DNA of 64,000 nucleotides from Rhizobium cauense (GCF_019511525.1 NZ_JAEUAT010000011.1:149326-213325); one strand, 5' to 3'. Shown: positions 48,157-57,131, numbered from the stretch's first letter. Notes: generated by a model from the letters alone, not told the origin. Translations and numbers: made by a program.

Positions 48157-49623
48157 TTAACTCGCTATGTCCAGCAATGACTTCAACATCTCGTCGACGG
48201 CATTCAAAATTTTCGTGGCCGCCTTGTAGGATTGCTCGATGTCGAGAAGGAGCGTCAGTTCCTCATCGAGATTGACGCCGGTCTCGTTGGAATAAGCTTC
48301 CGTCGAGCGCGAGAGTGCAGCCGACGTATTTTCGGAAGCGGTCGTTGCGTCGCTTCGGTATTGCTCGAGCCAGCCGACCGAATTCGACGCGTAGTCCATG
48401 ATGTTGACATTCGACGAAATGCCCGCATCCGAAGAGAAGGTCTGAGCCTTGCCCATCTCGGTGTAGAGCGCGTCGAGATTGTCTGAAAAGCCGCTGCTGT
48501 TCGTCGTATTGAGGTTGGTGAGCCCCGAGATCGATCCATCGCGCAGCTTCATCGGGTCGCCGCCCTGGCTGGTGATGACCGCAGTGTTTACCGTGATGGT
48601 GCCCGCGATGCCGTCGATCACGCCCGTTGTCGTCGGCGTGCCACCCGGTGTTCCCGCGGCCGTACTCCAGACAAAGAGGCCTGGCTGTGTCGTTGTGGGC
48701 GTTCCACCCGTCTCCGAAAACATGGTGACCAGAGACTTCGCAATCTCGTCGAGCTGCGACTGGAACGTCGGCGCGATATCATCGCGCACCTGCAGGAGCG
48801 CCTGTAGGCTTCCCTGCGCCGTCGTCGTCGAACCCTGCCCCTTGCCGAGCAGAACGCCGTCAATATAGACGCCGTTGCCTTGCGTCTGTGCGGTATAGGT
48901 GTCCTGTGCAACGAAGGTCACGGTGCGCGGGATCGTATCGAAAACGACCGTTCCGTCCGTGGTATAGAGCGCCATGTCGCCGTTGTCGCGATCGACCGCG
49001 TTCACGCCCACGATGGAGGATATCTGCTTCAGCAGCTTGTCGCGCTCGTCCAGAGCATCGGCCGGATTGCCGCCGGTCCCCGTAGCACTCTTGACGGCGT
49101 CGTTTGCCGTCTTGAACTGGGCGAGCAGCGAGTTAAGCGTCGCAACCTGCGTTGCGATTTCCTTGTCAGCGTCCCGGCGTATCGCCTGAACGGACTTTGT
49201 CGCGTTGTTCAGCGAATTGGCGACATCCTGCGCCGCGGTAATCGCGCTTTGTGCAGCGGTGGTGCTGCTCGGCGACGTGCCGAAGGCCTGCAGTTTTTCA
49301 CGAAACGTCGCAAGGTAAGTTGCCGGCGACGTTTCGTAGTCGTTTCCACCCATGATGGATTTCAGGTCGCTGAGACCGCTGAGCAGGGTCTGTTGACCAC
49401 TGTCCTGGGCGCTCGCCTTCAGCCACTGCCGCAGCAGCGCGTCTTCCTGCGCGCGGCTGATCTTCACGACCTGCGAACCGTTCAGCGAAGTGCTGATCAG
49501 CGCCTGCCGGCGCACGTAGTCGCTGTTGCTGGAGTTGGCGATATTGTTCGACACCACACTGCTTTGAGTGCCGGTGTTGTTGAATATGCTCTGCGCAGTA
49601 TTCAGTGCGGAAGTGAGCGACAT
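48157..49623 (-). CDS. flgK: Hook-associated protein FlgK (HAP1)
   Basis: 488 residues. N-terminal flagellar basal-body-rod-type motif NTAQSIFNNTGTQSSVVSNNIANSSNSDYVRR and a C terminus ESGVNLDEELTLLLDIEQSYKAATKILNAVDEMLKSLLDIAS-like pattern (here TGVNLDEELTLL...). The middle is a Thr/Gly-rich variable domain. Sits between flgE (18 bp) and flgL. Confidence 0.93.
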   Translation of the reverse strand: MSLTSALNTAQSIFNNTGTQSSVVSNNIANSSNSDYVRRQALISTSLNGSQVVKISRAQEDALLRQWLKASAQDSGQQTLLSGLSDLKSIMGGNDYETSPATYLATFREKLQAFGTSPSSTTAAQSAITAAQDVANSLNNATKSVQAIRRDADKEIATQVATLNSLLAQFKTANDAVKSATGTGGNPADALDERDKLLKQISSIVGVNAVDRDNGDMALYTTDGTVVFDTIPRTVTFVAQDTYTAQTQGNGVYIDGVLLGKGQGSTTTAQGSLQALLQVRDDIAPTFQSQLDEIAKSLVTMFSETGGTPTTTQPGLFVWSTAAGTPGGTPTTTGVIDGIAGTITVNTAVITSQGGDPMKLRDGSISGLTNLNTTNSSGFSDNLDALYTEMGKAQTFSSDAGISSNVNIMDYASNSVGWLEQYRSDATTASENTSAALSRSTEAYSNETGVNLDEELTLLLDIEQSYKAATKILNAVDEMLKSLLDIAS

Positions 49624-49641
49624 GGCTTACCCGAACCCTAC

Positions 49642-50931
49642 TTATCTCTTGAGGTTGACGAGAACGTCCATGATGTCGGCTCCCGTCTGGAAGACCTTGG
49701 AATTGGCGGTGTAGCTGCGCTGCGACTCGATCATCTCGGTCAGTTCGCCGGCGAGATCGACGTTCGAGCTTTCCAGTGCGCCCGACTGAATGGAGCCGAA
49801 GCCGTTGGTCTGCGGGAAGCCGGTGACCGTAACGCCCGACTGTCCGTTGGCGCTGTAGACGTTGCCGCTCATCAGCGTCATGTTGTCAGGGCTCGCAACG
49901 GTTGCGAGTGGCACGCGATAAAGCGGCTTCGACGTTCCATCCTTGTACTTGGCGTAGACCGTACCGTCCTTGTCGATCGACACGCTATCGACCGGGCTGG
50001 CTGCCTGGCCATTCGGCGTGCCGCTGCCGGCGAACTCGGATGCGAGCTGCGTGAAGCCGCTGAGATCCATGGCGATCGATCCACCCGTTACCGGGTCCGT
50101 GAGCGTCATCGCGCCGGTGGATGTGGATGCCATCTTGCCGTTTGCGTCGAAGGTCAGAGACGTAGTGCCAACTGCAGCGGACGAGTACGGGAAGGACGAC
50201 GTCCCACCTGTCGCCGCGTCATCATGGCGGTAGACTGCAACTTGCCAGGTGCCGGAGGTTGCCGGCGGACCGGCCGTCGCGGCCGCTGTCTTGGTGAAGT
50301 AGAAGTCGTACTGGACCGTGTTGCCGAGCTTGTCGTAGCCGACCATCGACATCTGCTTCGTGTCGGCGGTGATCGGCGCCGTGTTGGAGCTCGGCAGGTT
50401 GCCGGTCGCAACGTTGGCATTCGAGTTCAGGTTGCCGGTGAACGTGCCCGTCGTCGACTCGATCGCAGTCAGACCGGACTGGTTGACGTTGATCGGGACG
50501 AGACCGGAGAAGCCGTTGACGACGACGGACGGCGCGCCGGAGTCGTAGGAATAGCCCATCAGCTTGAAGCCGGCGGCGTTGACGAGGTTGCCCTGGTCGT
50601 CCTTGGTAAAGTCGCCGGCGCGGGTCAGAACCGGAACGCCATCCGGGCTCTGAACGATGAAGAAGCCATCCCCTGAAATCGCCAGGTTGTAGGGGGAGGT
50701 CGTGTAGGAGATGTCACCCTGCTCGGAAACAGACTGGCGAACGGCGGACTGAACGCCACCCGAATTGTAGTTGCCGGAGGTCGATGGCAGGACCAGCGAC
50801 GAGAAGGCGGTCGAAACGGACTTGTAACCCGTCGTGTTTGCGTTCGCGATGTTGTCGGCGACGGTGCTGAGGCGGTTTGCCTGGGCGTTCATGCCGGACA
50901 CTGCCGTCTTCATGCTGCCAAAAATGCTCAT
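49642..50931 (-). CDS. flgE: Flagellar hook protein FlgE
   Basis: 429 residues. FGSMKTAVSGMNAQANRLSTVADNIANANTTGYK at the N terminus (rod-protein motif), central hook domain with SGDGFFIVQSPDGVPVLTRAGDFTKDDQGNLVNAAGFKLMGY, and C-terminal SNVDLAGELTEMIESQRSYTANSKVFQTGADIMDVLVNLKR. Hook subunit; first of the flgE-K-L group, 126 bp after the rem stop. Confidence 0.96.
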   Translation of the reverse strand: MSIFGSMKTAVSGMNAQANRLSTVADNIANANTTGYKSVSTAFSSLVLPSTSGNYNSGGVQSAVRQSVSEQGDISYTTSPYNLAISGDGFFIVQSPDGVPVLTRAGDFTKDDQGNLVNAAGFKLMGYSYDSGAPSVVVNGFSGLVPINVNQSGLTAIESTTGTFTGNLNSNANVATGNLPSSNTAPITADTKQMSMVGYDKLGNTVQYDFYFTKTAAATAGPPATSGTWQVAVYRHDDAATGGTSSFPYSSAAVGTTSLTFDANGKMASTSTGAMTLTDPVTGGSIAMDLSGFTQLASEFAGSGTPNGQAASPVDSVSIDKDGTVYAKYKDGTSKPLYRVPLATVASPDNMTLMSGNVYSANGQSGVTVTGFPQTNGFGSIQSGALESSNVDLAGELTEMIESQRSYTANSKVFQTGADIMDVLVNLKR

Positions 50932-51057
50932 CTGAAAACCTCGATTCCCTTAGTAGGCTTGAGAGTATTTGGTGGGCCTTGCGTGAAGCTGTCTGGGGCC
51001 GAACCGTCGTCGCGAAATAAGCGACCAGATCCGGGCGACTGAGGCCCGGTTTAAAAA

Positions 51058-51729
51058 TCAGTTCCAGTCGATGCAGTAGCCAAGGAAGCGCTTGGAATCG
51101 ACCGGATCGAAGCCGAGCTTCTTCCGCAGCTTCTTCCGCAGCTTGGAGATGTGGCTTTCAACGACGTTTTCTTCGACTTCCTCGTCGAAGATCCCGTAGA
51201 TCGCGTTGAATATCTGGGTCTTGGTGACACGCCGACCGCGGTTCGCGATCAAGTATTCCAGGATTCGACGCTCGCGACGGGGAAGCGCAAAAACTTCGCC
51301 GTGAATCTCAGGATCGCGCCCGTCCGAGAACACGCGGATCGCGCCAATGTCGGTGTGGCTGGAAATCGCTTTCAGGCGACGCCGGATCGCGGCGGCACGA
51401 GCGAGGATCTCGCGGGGATGGACGGGCTTGCGTACGACGTCATCGACGCCACAATCAAAAAGTGCAAGCGTGTTTTCCAGTGACGGCTGATCGCTGACCG
51501 CAATCACCGGCGCCATGGTCCGGTCGCGGATCGCGCGCGGCAGCTCGAAAGTCTGCTGCCCCTGCCCGATCAGGAACGCCTCAACAGCCGCAATATCGGA
51601 ATCCGCTGCCGCCTGAACCCATTCCCCGAATTCATTCGGATCAAAACCTGTGGAGGGAATTCCTTCCCGTCCAAAAAGTGAAGTGTATCCATCCTTCACG
51701 AGCTCACGCTCATCAACCACTACGATCAT
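51058..51729 (-). CDS. rem: Motility response regulator Rem (OmpR-type, degenerate receiver)
   Basis: 223 residues. The N-terminal ~115 residues have a receiver fold (opening VVVDERELVKDGY, closing KPVHPREILARAAAIRRR) but the usual phospho-acceptor position reads AAVEAFLIG rather than a DLxLP-type Asp. The C-terminal winged helix-turn-helix (ALPRRERRILEYLIANRGRRVTKTQIFNAIYG... VESHISKLRKKLRKK) is intact. In S. meliloti Rem activates late flagellar and flagellin genes during exponential growth. A TTAA-N7-TTAA box lies about 95-108 bp upstream. Confidence 0.92.
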   Translation of the reverse strand: MIVVVDERELVKDGYTSLFGREGIPSTGFDPNEFGEWVQAAADSDIAAVEAFLIGQGQQTFELPRAIRDRTMAPVIAVSDQPSLENTLALFDCGVDDVVRKPVHPREILARAAAIRRRLKAISSHTDIGAIRVFSDGRDPEIHGEVFALPRRERRILEYLIANRGRRVTKTQIFNAIYGIFDEEVEENVVESHISKLRKKLRKKLGFDPVDSKRFLGYCIDWN

Positions 51730-51822
51730 TCGTCCGCCTCCGAATCACTGGTGGTACCTCGATGCTCTATGGGTACGAATCGCGCGATTCTGGGACAAGC
51801 TGTAGGAACTCACTGGCAGAAA

Positions 51823-51837
51823 TTAATAGTTGATTAA
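51823..51837. promoter_or_regulatory. CtrA-type box upstream of rem
   Basis: TTAA (51823-51826), seven bases, TTAA (51834-51837): the full alphaproteobacterial CtrA consensus spacing. It lies in the 283-bp gap between the lytic transglycosylase stop and rem, 94-108 bp before the rem ATG. A near-match (TTAA-N7-TAAA) starts near 51909. Confidence 0.55.
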
Positions 51838-52012
51838 GAATTGAGGCGCGATTTGATCTACATGTAGTAGCAGTCGCATTTTATGCACACAAAAATTTCG
51901 TGGAAAAGTTAACAAAGCCTAAAATGTGATTTGCTTCGCCATATTGAGACAGAATCTCGCCACAATATGACACATTTCTGATTTGTTCTGTTTTCCGCTA
52001 TCTTTGATTGTG

Positions 52013-52597
52013 TCAGTTCTGGCAGAAGTTGCTCGCATTGGGAGTCCACTTGCCGTAGCCGGTGGCGACCAGATTGGCGATGACCCGGCACACATATCGC
52101 TTCTGGGCGGGGTCGTTGTTGGGGCCGGCGTGGTAACGAGCCACGGCCATCGTCCAGGTTTCGTGCCTGTCGTGAAGGTTACGCAGGAACTTCGCAGCGT
52201 ATTCCACGTTGCGACGGGGGTCGAACATCTCTTCCGCCGACTGGAAATTCTCACCATGGTAGTACTGGTTGATCTGCATGCAGCCGATGTCGATGAGCTT
52301 CGCACCCGATCTGCGCGCCACATCGACCTGCCTCAAGGCGTCCTGCTCCGAGGATGGAAAGAAGGCCTTGCCCTCGATGTTCAGCGCGTAAGGATAGAGC
52401 GAGCCCTTGCGTCCGGTCTCGGTCAGACCGACGGAATAGAGTATGCCCTCGGGGATGCCATACTTCAGCGCCGCTGTCTGGATTTCCCTCTCACAGGCGC
52501 TGTTCGAGGCCTGCGCGCTAGAGATAGACGTCGCCAGCGCGACCGCTGCCAGTGGCGCCAGAAGAAGTGCTTTCAACACTGCTTTCACCCGAGCCAT
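52013..52597 (-). CDS. Lytic transglycosylase in flagellar cluster
   Basis: 194 residues from ATG 52597 (MARVKAVLKALLLAP...), preceded by GGAGG; an upstream ATG at 52642 would add 15 hydrophilic residues before the signal peptide. Sec signal peptide to about residue 30 (...SSAQA-SN). The SLT domain has YGIPEGILYSVGLTETGRKGS with the catalytic Glu and DIGCMQINQYYHGENF. It cuts peptidoglycan, probably to let the rod pass. Its first 80 bp overlap the end of fliK in another frame. Confidence 0.87.
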   Translation of the reverse strand: MARVKAVLKALLLAPLAAVALATSISSAQASNSACEREIQTAALKYGIPEGILYSVGLTETGRKGSLYPYALNIEGKAFFPSSEQDALRQVDVARRSGAKLIDIGCMQINQYYHGENFQSAEEMFDPRRNVEYAAKFLRNLHDRHETWTMAVARYHAGPNNDPAQKRYVCRVIANLVATGYGKWTPNASNFCQN

Positions 52598-53921
52598 TGA
52601 AGCCTCCGCCAGTTCGCTGCCCTGATTGATTTTGGCGTTCACGCGCCTCGCCGCCCTGGCCTTGCTGCGTCTGGCCCTGCGACTGGCCTTGGGCGCCGGC
52701 CTGATTGCCAGTGTCCGAGCGGTCTACGGGCGCCATGCTGATCGTCACGTTGTCGATCGCATAGCCCTGACCGCGCAATGCCTCGATGATCTTGTGGTGG
52801 TCTTCCTTGAGCTGCCTGTAGGCCGCTCCGGTCTCGACCTTCAGGTCAACGTTCAGTGCGTCGCCCTGCAGCCGCATCGTCGCCGTGACAAGGCCGAGGT
52901 CTATCGGGTTCATCTGGATCTTGAGCGTGTTCACGACCTTGCCGGTGCTGGTCCACTCAGCGGCGTTCGACAACGCGGAACTGGCCTGCATGGCATGGGC
53001 CCATTCGCGATCGCCCGATATCGCCGCGGTCACCGCTGCGGAATTGGTGTTCTGCGCAAGGCCGATGTAGCGGCGCGAGTCGAGAATGGCGACACTTTCC
53101 ACGCCCGATTTGCCGCCGGATTCGGCGGCTGCGTCGTTGTCGATGCCGAGATGCATGTCCATGGACTGACCGCGACCGTCAGCGCGGCTCAGCCTGAAGG
53201 TCGCGCCCTCAATGTCGCTAGAATCCTCGGTGCCGGGGAGCTCTGCGCCCACGGTGGCCTCGAGGTTCACCGGATCGGTGTCAGTGACTGCCTCGTCCCG
53301 GAGCTTCATGCCGTTGACGGACTTTTCCTTGGCATCGACCGAGGACTTCGGGTCTACCTTCTGGTTCGTTGCTGCGGTCATTGCCGCAAATGCCGATGCG
53401 GCCGTTGCGTCGGTCGGCAACTGCTTCAGCAGGCTCAGGACATCAGAAAGCGCGCTGTCGTCGTCGGCGCCATTCTTGGCGTCGGGGGCGTCCTCCTTTG
53501 TCGGCTTGTCGCCCTTCACGGCTTCCGCCGTTACTTTATCGTCCAGCTTGTCCGAGAGATGCTCCGGCTCGGCCTTGCCAGCGTGCTTACCGCCGGTTTT
53601 CGAGTCACGCTCCGTTTTCTTCGTCTCTTTGTCGTCCAAACCTGGCGTTTTTTCTTTCGTCTCCGTCTGCGTCGCCAGCGACGCGTTACCGAGATCGATC
53701 AATGCCCTCGCGCTCGTTTGACGTGGCGCATTCGATACGCTGCCGTCATCGGCGTGCTGGCCGGACTGCCCTCCAGTGTCCTGCTTTCCGCTAGCCTTGT
53801 TCAGGACGTCAGAGAACCCGCCTGTATCCGGATCGCCGCTGTTGCCAGTTTGACGACCGACGCCGGCAACAGAGCTAGCCCCTGCTCCAGACGCTCCCCC
53901 CGAAACGCTGATATCCACCAT
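52518..53921 (-). CDS. fliK: Flagellar hook-length control protein FliK (formerly MotD)
   Basis: 467 residues. Long polar Ser/Gly/Asp/Lys-rich N-terminal region (ruler part), then the Flg_hook domain LKIQMNPIDLGLVTATMRLQGDALNVDLKVETGAAYRQLKEDHHKIIEALRGQGYAIDNVTISM. The Gln/Gly-rich tail ends at 52518, overlapping the transglycosylase gene by 80 bp. In S. meliloti the product first called MotD was shown to be FliK. Starts 1 bp after the motC stop. Confidence 0.9.
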   Translation of the reverse strand: MVDISVSGGASGAGASSVAGVGRQTGNSGDPDTGGFSDVLNKASGKQDTGGQSGQHADDGSVSNAPRQTSARALIDLGNASLATQTETKEKTPGLDDKETKKTERDSKTGGKHAGKAEPEHLSDKLDDKVTAEAVKGDKPTKEDAPDAKNGADDDSALSDVLSLLKQLPTDATAASAFAAMTAATNQKVDPKSSVDAKEKSVNGMKLRDEAVTDTDPVNLEATVGAELPGTEDSSDIEGATFRLSRADGRGQSMDMHLGIDNDAAAESGGKSGVESVAILDSRRYIGLAQNTNSAAVTAAISGDREWAHAMQASSALSNAAEWTSTGKVVNTLKIQMNPIDLGLVTATMRLQGDALNVDLKVETGAAYRQLKEDHHKIIEALRGQGYAIDNVTISMAPVDRSDTGNQAGAQGQSQGQTQQGQGGEARERQNQSGQRTGGGFNGSGESSVESTSSGATGSGRAGDVYL

Positions 53922-53922
53922 C

Positions 53923-55227
53923 TCAGTTGCTTTCCTTGTTCAAGAGGCCGTCAATCTCATCCAGTTGCGATCGGCTCGACGTCACGAACGCGCTGAACGA
54001 TGGATCCGCGTCCCCCTGTCCTCCCTCGGAAGGTGCGGCCGATATCGCTTCCCCCGCAACAGGAGCCGGATCAGGGTTCGGTATTTCCCCCTGCTCCGCC
54101 TCCGTCGACGCTGCTGCCTGTTCAGACGTAATTTCTTGCTCGTGAGATTTAGGGGTGGTCGCTTGCGTCAAGCTTGCCGGGTCCGGCGGACGAAGCACTT
54201 GTTCTGCAACTGCCCTTGCCGCGGCTCTTAGCGCCTTGTCGCGGGGCGACAACTCGTCGTCGGAGATCGTGGCAATGTTCTTGGCAGCCGTATCGATCTT
54301 GTCCGTCGGAATAGCCGCCATGCCACCATAGAAGTCTGCCAGCGCGCCAAAGGCGTTGTCGGAATCGCCGGCGAGTGTCTGAGCGCGAGCGGCAGCCATA
54401 CGCGCGAGATCGCCCTTGCCGGCGATCGCAGCAGCGCGGGCGATGCGGAGATAGACTTCCCGCTGCCGAGGTTCATCCATGAACGAAAGGATGCTAACGA
54501 CATCGTCCGGCTTCACCTCGTGATTATGGTTCACGAGCAGTTTGACGAACAGGTCCGCGAATTGGCTTGCGTAGGGCGAATGCAGGAAGCGGCGGACATA
54601 GCGCTGCGAATAGTCGAGGCCCTTGTCCACCATTCCGGCATCGACGCAAATCGATACCGAACGGCGCAGTGCCGCCTCCTCGACGATCGTGCCCGGCGCA
54701 CTGAGGCGTGCCTGATCATAGAGCTTCAGCGCTTCCATAGGGCTCTTGGCGATGGTGACGTTGCCACCGACCAGGGCCAGGTAGGGACCAATTTTCTTGT
54801 CTTTGTATTCATTCGCGGTCTCGACAAGGCTCTGGGCGACCAACAATCCCTTGCCGCTCAGATACTTCCGCAAGACGTCGCTGACGCGGTTGTCGAAGTA
54901 GCCATTCACATCGCGCGAGACGAGGTATTCGAGCGTCTGCGGATTGCCGCCGCTCATCGCATACACCAGCGCCGCATCGACGTTGCGGTCGTCGTCAAAC
55001 ACGGACGGATCGATGGTTCTGAGGCGCTGATCGATCGTACCCAGCATGAAGCGCTGCATCTCCGCTGCCGAGTGGTCGCCGAGCACAACGGAGTCCTGGA
55101 CGAACTGCAGCGAACGCAGCATCTTGTAGGGCGCAATATCCTCCTGATCCTCCGCGTAGGCCGGCGCGGCCGGGCTGGCTGCGAGACCGAGGAGCAGAAG
55201 CAGGAGATGGCGGTGGTGACGGACCAT
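53923..55227 (-). CDS. motC: Periplasmic motility protein MotC
   Basis: 434 residues. Signal peptide MVRHHRHLLLLLLGLAASPAAPAYA (about residue 25), then a helical repeat-like periplasmic protein (LSRDVNGYFDN... TIVEEAALRRSVSICVDAG), Glu/Pro-rich C terminus. In S. meliloti MotC is a periplasmic partner stabilising MotB. 3 bp after motB and 1 bp before fliK. Confidence 0.9.
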   Translation of the reverse strand: MVRHHRHLLLLLLGLAASPAAPAYAEDQEDIAPYKMLRSLQFVQDSVVLGDHSAAEMQRFMLGTIDQRLRTIDPSVFDDDRNVDAALVYAMSGGNPQTLEYLVSRDVNGYFDNRVSDVLRKYLSGKGLLVAQSLVETANEYKDKKIGPYLALVGGNVTIAKSPMEALKLYDQARLSAPGTIVEEAALRRSVSICVDAGMVDKGLDYSQRYVRRFLHSPYASQFADLFVKLLVNHNHEVKPDDVVSILSFMDEPRQREVYLRIARAAAIAGKGDLARMAAARAQTLAGDSDNAFGALADFYGGMAAIPTDKIDTAAKNIATISDDELSPRDKALRAAARAVAEQVLRPPDPASLTQATTPKSHEQEITSEQAAASTEAEQGEIPNPDPAPVAGEAISAAPSEGGQGDADPSFSAFVTSSRSQLDEIDGLLNKESN

Positions 55228-55230
55228 GAA

Positions 55231-56499
55231 TTATCCCTGATCCGCCTGCAGCAGTATTTCGATACGTCTGTTGGTGGCGTTGAAGGGATCCGCCTGATCC
55301 TTCAGCTTGCGGTCGGCAAAGCCCGACACCTGGGAGATGCGCTTTTCGTCGACGCCACCACGAACGATCATGTAGTAGGCCGCCTGAGCGCGATCCATCG
55401 ACAAACGCCAGTTCTCGTTTTCGCCCTTGTATTGACGGCCATCGGTATGCCCGCGAATGACGACGGCACCTGGCTTGCCCTTCAGGATCTCGCCGATCTT
55501 TTCCATCGCAAGGACCATTTCCTTGCGCGGAACGGCCGATCCGATATTGAACATTGAGTCGTCGCTCTGGTCGGAAATACTGACGAGCAGGCCACCTTCC
55601 GAAGGCGTCACCGTGAGTCCTTCGGCCAGCTTTCCGGCAACGCCGCTGATCTGCTGAGAGATTTCCTTCTGCAGGTCCTGGGCTTGCTTCTGCTCGGCCG
55701 CCTTCTGCGCTTCGGTTTGGCTGCCTTCCTTGCTTTCAGCGGCCGTCTTGGATGAGGCCGCATGCTCGGGCGTCTTGCCCTCCGCCGCTTGCTCTTCCTG
55801 CGTCTTGCCGTTTGTCAGATCCGCAGGGTTCTCGGATTCGGCCTTGGCAACTTCCGTCGCTTCTGCCGCGCTATCGGCTGGCGTGTCCTTCGACGCCGGC
55901 TGTTTCTTGTCAGCCTGCGTCACTTCCACCTGCTTGGTCCAGAAATCCGGATCGAAGGGGTCGCGGTAGGCCTCTCCGCCGTCGGCACCTGTAGCCGGAC
56001 CGGACTCGCTGGCTCCGCCCTCGCCCTTGGCGCTGACATTTGCCTGCTGACCGACTTCCTGTGCGATCTCCGCCAGAACAGAATACGGGTTCTCGAAGAA
56101 GTCCGCTTCCGAGTAGTTGGTCTGATCGCCCGACGTGGACGTCTGATCGTCACCGTTTGCGGCCGATGCACCCTTGGTGGGTTCGTCCTCTTTTTCCTTC
56201 GACTTGTCCTGTTTCTGGTCGCCATCAGCCTGATCGACAGGCTTTTTCAGGCCCTTCTCCGTCGGCTTTTCGTCGGCGAGCTTGATCGGGTTGAAGTAGG
56301 TCGCGACGGACGCCTTGGTTTCCTCGTTCGCAGCATTCACCAGCCACATGACGAGAAAGAACGCCATCATCGCCGTCATGAAGTCGGCATAGGCAATCTT
56401 CCAGGCGCCACCGTGCGCACCATCGTGATCGCCGCCGCCATGCCGCTTGACGATGATGATCTCGTTTTTGCCGTGATGGTGGTTTTCGCTATCACTCAT
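55231..56499 (-). CDS. motB: Flagellar motor stator protein MotB
   Basis: 422 residues. Cytoplasmic His/Gly-rich start, TM helix at about 37-56 containing the proton-binding Asp39 (AYADFMTAMMAFFLVMWLVNA), an unusually long low-complexity periplasmic linker (residues ~65-285, rich in Glu/Lys/Ala), and a C-terminal OmpA-like peptidoglycan-binding domain (VVIRGHTDGRQYKGENENWRLSMDRAQAAYYMIV). Pairs with MotA, which is not in the window. Start overlaps the FliH-like gene stop by 4 bp. Confidence 0.95.
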   Translation of the reverse strand: MSDSENHHHGKNEIIIVKRHGGGDHDGAHGGAWKIAYADFMTAMMAFFLVMWLVNAANEETKASVATYFNPIKLADEKPTEKGLKKPVDQADGDQKQDKSKEKEDEPTKGASAANGDDQTSTSGDQTNYSEADFFENPYSVLAEIAQEVGQQANVSAKGEGGASESGPATGADGGEAYRDPFDPDFWTKQVEVTQADKKQPASKDTPADSAAEATEVAKAESENPADLTNGKTQEEQAAEGKTPEHAASSKTAAESKEGSQTEAQKAAEQKQAQDLQKEISQQISGVAGKLAEGLTVTPSEGGLLVSISDQSDDSMFNIGSAVPRKEMVLAMEKIGEILKGKPGAVVIRGHTDGRQYKGENENWRLSMDRAQAAYYMIVRGGVDEKRISQVSGFADRKLKDQADPFNATNRRIEILLQADQG

Positions 56500-57131
56500 T
56501 CCAGGACTTTCTTCAAGCTGGTCGCCCAGGCCGACAGACGCGTGACAAGTACAGCGTCGCCAAATTCGGCCGTCAGGTCGACATCGCTCGTTTCATGGTG
56601 GCGCAGAAGACCCGCCTTCTCGCCAAGGGTATTCTTCAGCACCTCGAACAGGGGCGCCGGGCCCCTAACCGTCACCGTACCGACGTCTCCCTCAAGCATC
56701 GCCTCGCGAAGGATGACAGCGAGGTTTGCTGCGGCCTTTTTCGACATGACGTCGGTCATAACGGGCGCGAGGGTCGTCGCGACAGTCGCGCTGACCAGCG
56801 CTGCGATCTCGCCCGCAATGGTATCCAGTCGGGAGGCGATCAGCTCCGCCGTCTCGGCTTCGTACCGGCTGCGAAGCTCTTCGATTTCACGCTGGTGAAC
56901 GAGAGCAACGGTTTGCGCCTCGAGTTCATACTTTTCCGCCAACTCCGCAGTCGCTTCGGCATGACCGTCGGCATGAGCACTGCGACGTTCTGCTTCGATA
57001 TCGACGACCGGTTCAGCAGGAATGCCTGCGAAATCACCGAAATCGTGCGGGAAATCATCAGCTTCCGCGGCGGGCGCAATCACGGCGGGCTCGCCAAAAT
57101 CCTTCAAGTATCGAGAAAGCAGCGCGCTCAC
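56496..57131 (-). CDS. FliH-like flagellar protein upstream of motB
   Basis: 211 residues if started at GTG 57131, behind a GGGGGTGG stretch; the ATG at 57203 gives an unlikely Gly/Cys-rich leader. A ~70-residue acidic N-terminal part is followed by a central charged coiled coil (AEKYELEAQTVALVHQREIEELRSRYEAETAELI) and a C-terminal globular part (VTVRGPAPLFEVLKNTLGEKAGLL... DLTAEFGDAVLVTRLSAWATSLKKVLE), an arrangement like FliH, the regulator of the export ATPase FliI. Coupled to motB by a 4-bp overlap. Assignment by architecture, not by profile. Confidence 0.6.
   Translation of the reverse strand: MSALLSRYLKDFGEPAVIAPAAEADDFPHDFGDFAGIPAEPVVDIEAERRSAHADGHAEATAELAEKYELEAQTVALVHQREIEELRSRYEAETAELIASRLDTIAGEIAALVSATVATTLAPVMTDVMSKKAAANLAVILREAMLEGDVGTVTVRGPAPLFEVLKNTLGEKAGLLRHHETSDVDLTAEFGDAVLVTRLSAWATSLKKVLE

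Noticed and set aside
48880..50676. 598-codon plus-strand open frame across flgK and flgE
   Set aside because: Both flagellar proteins on the minus strand are certain; the plus frame is an Arg/Val-rich shadow.
51031..51049. Hairpin CCGGGC/GCCCGG between rem and flgE as a terminator
   Set aside because: On the minus strand the T run precedes rather than follows the stem, so it is not a canonical terminator for rem.
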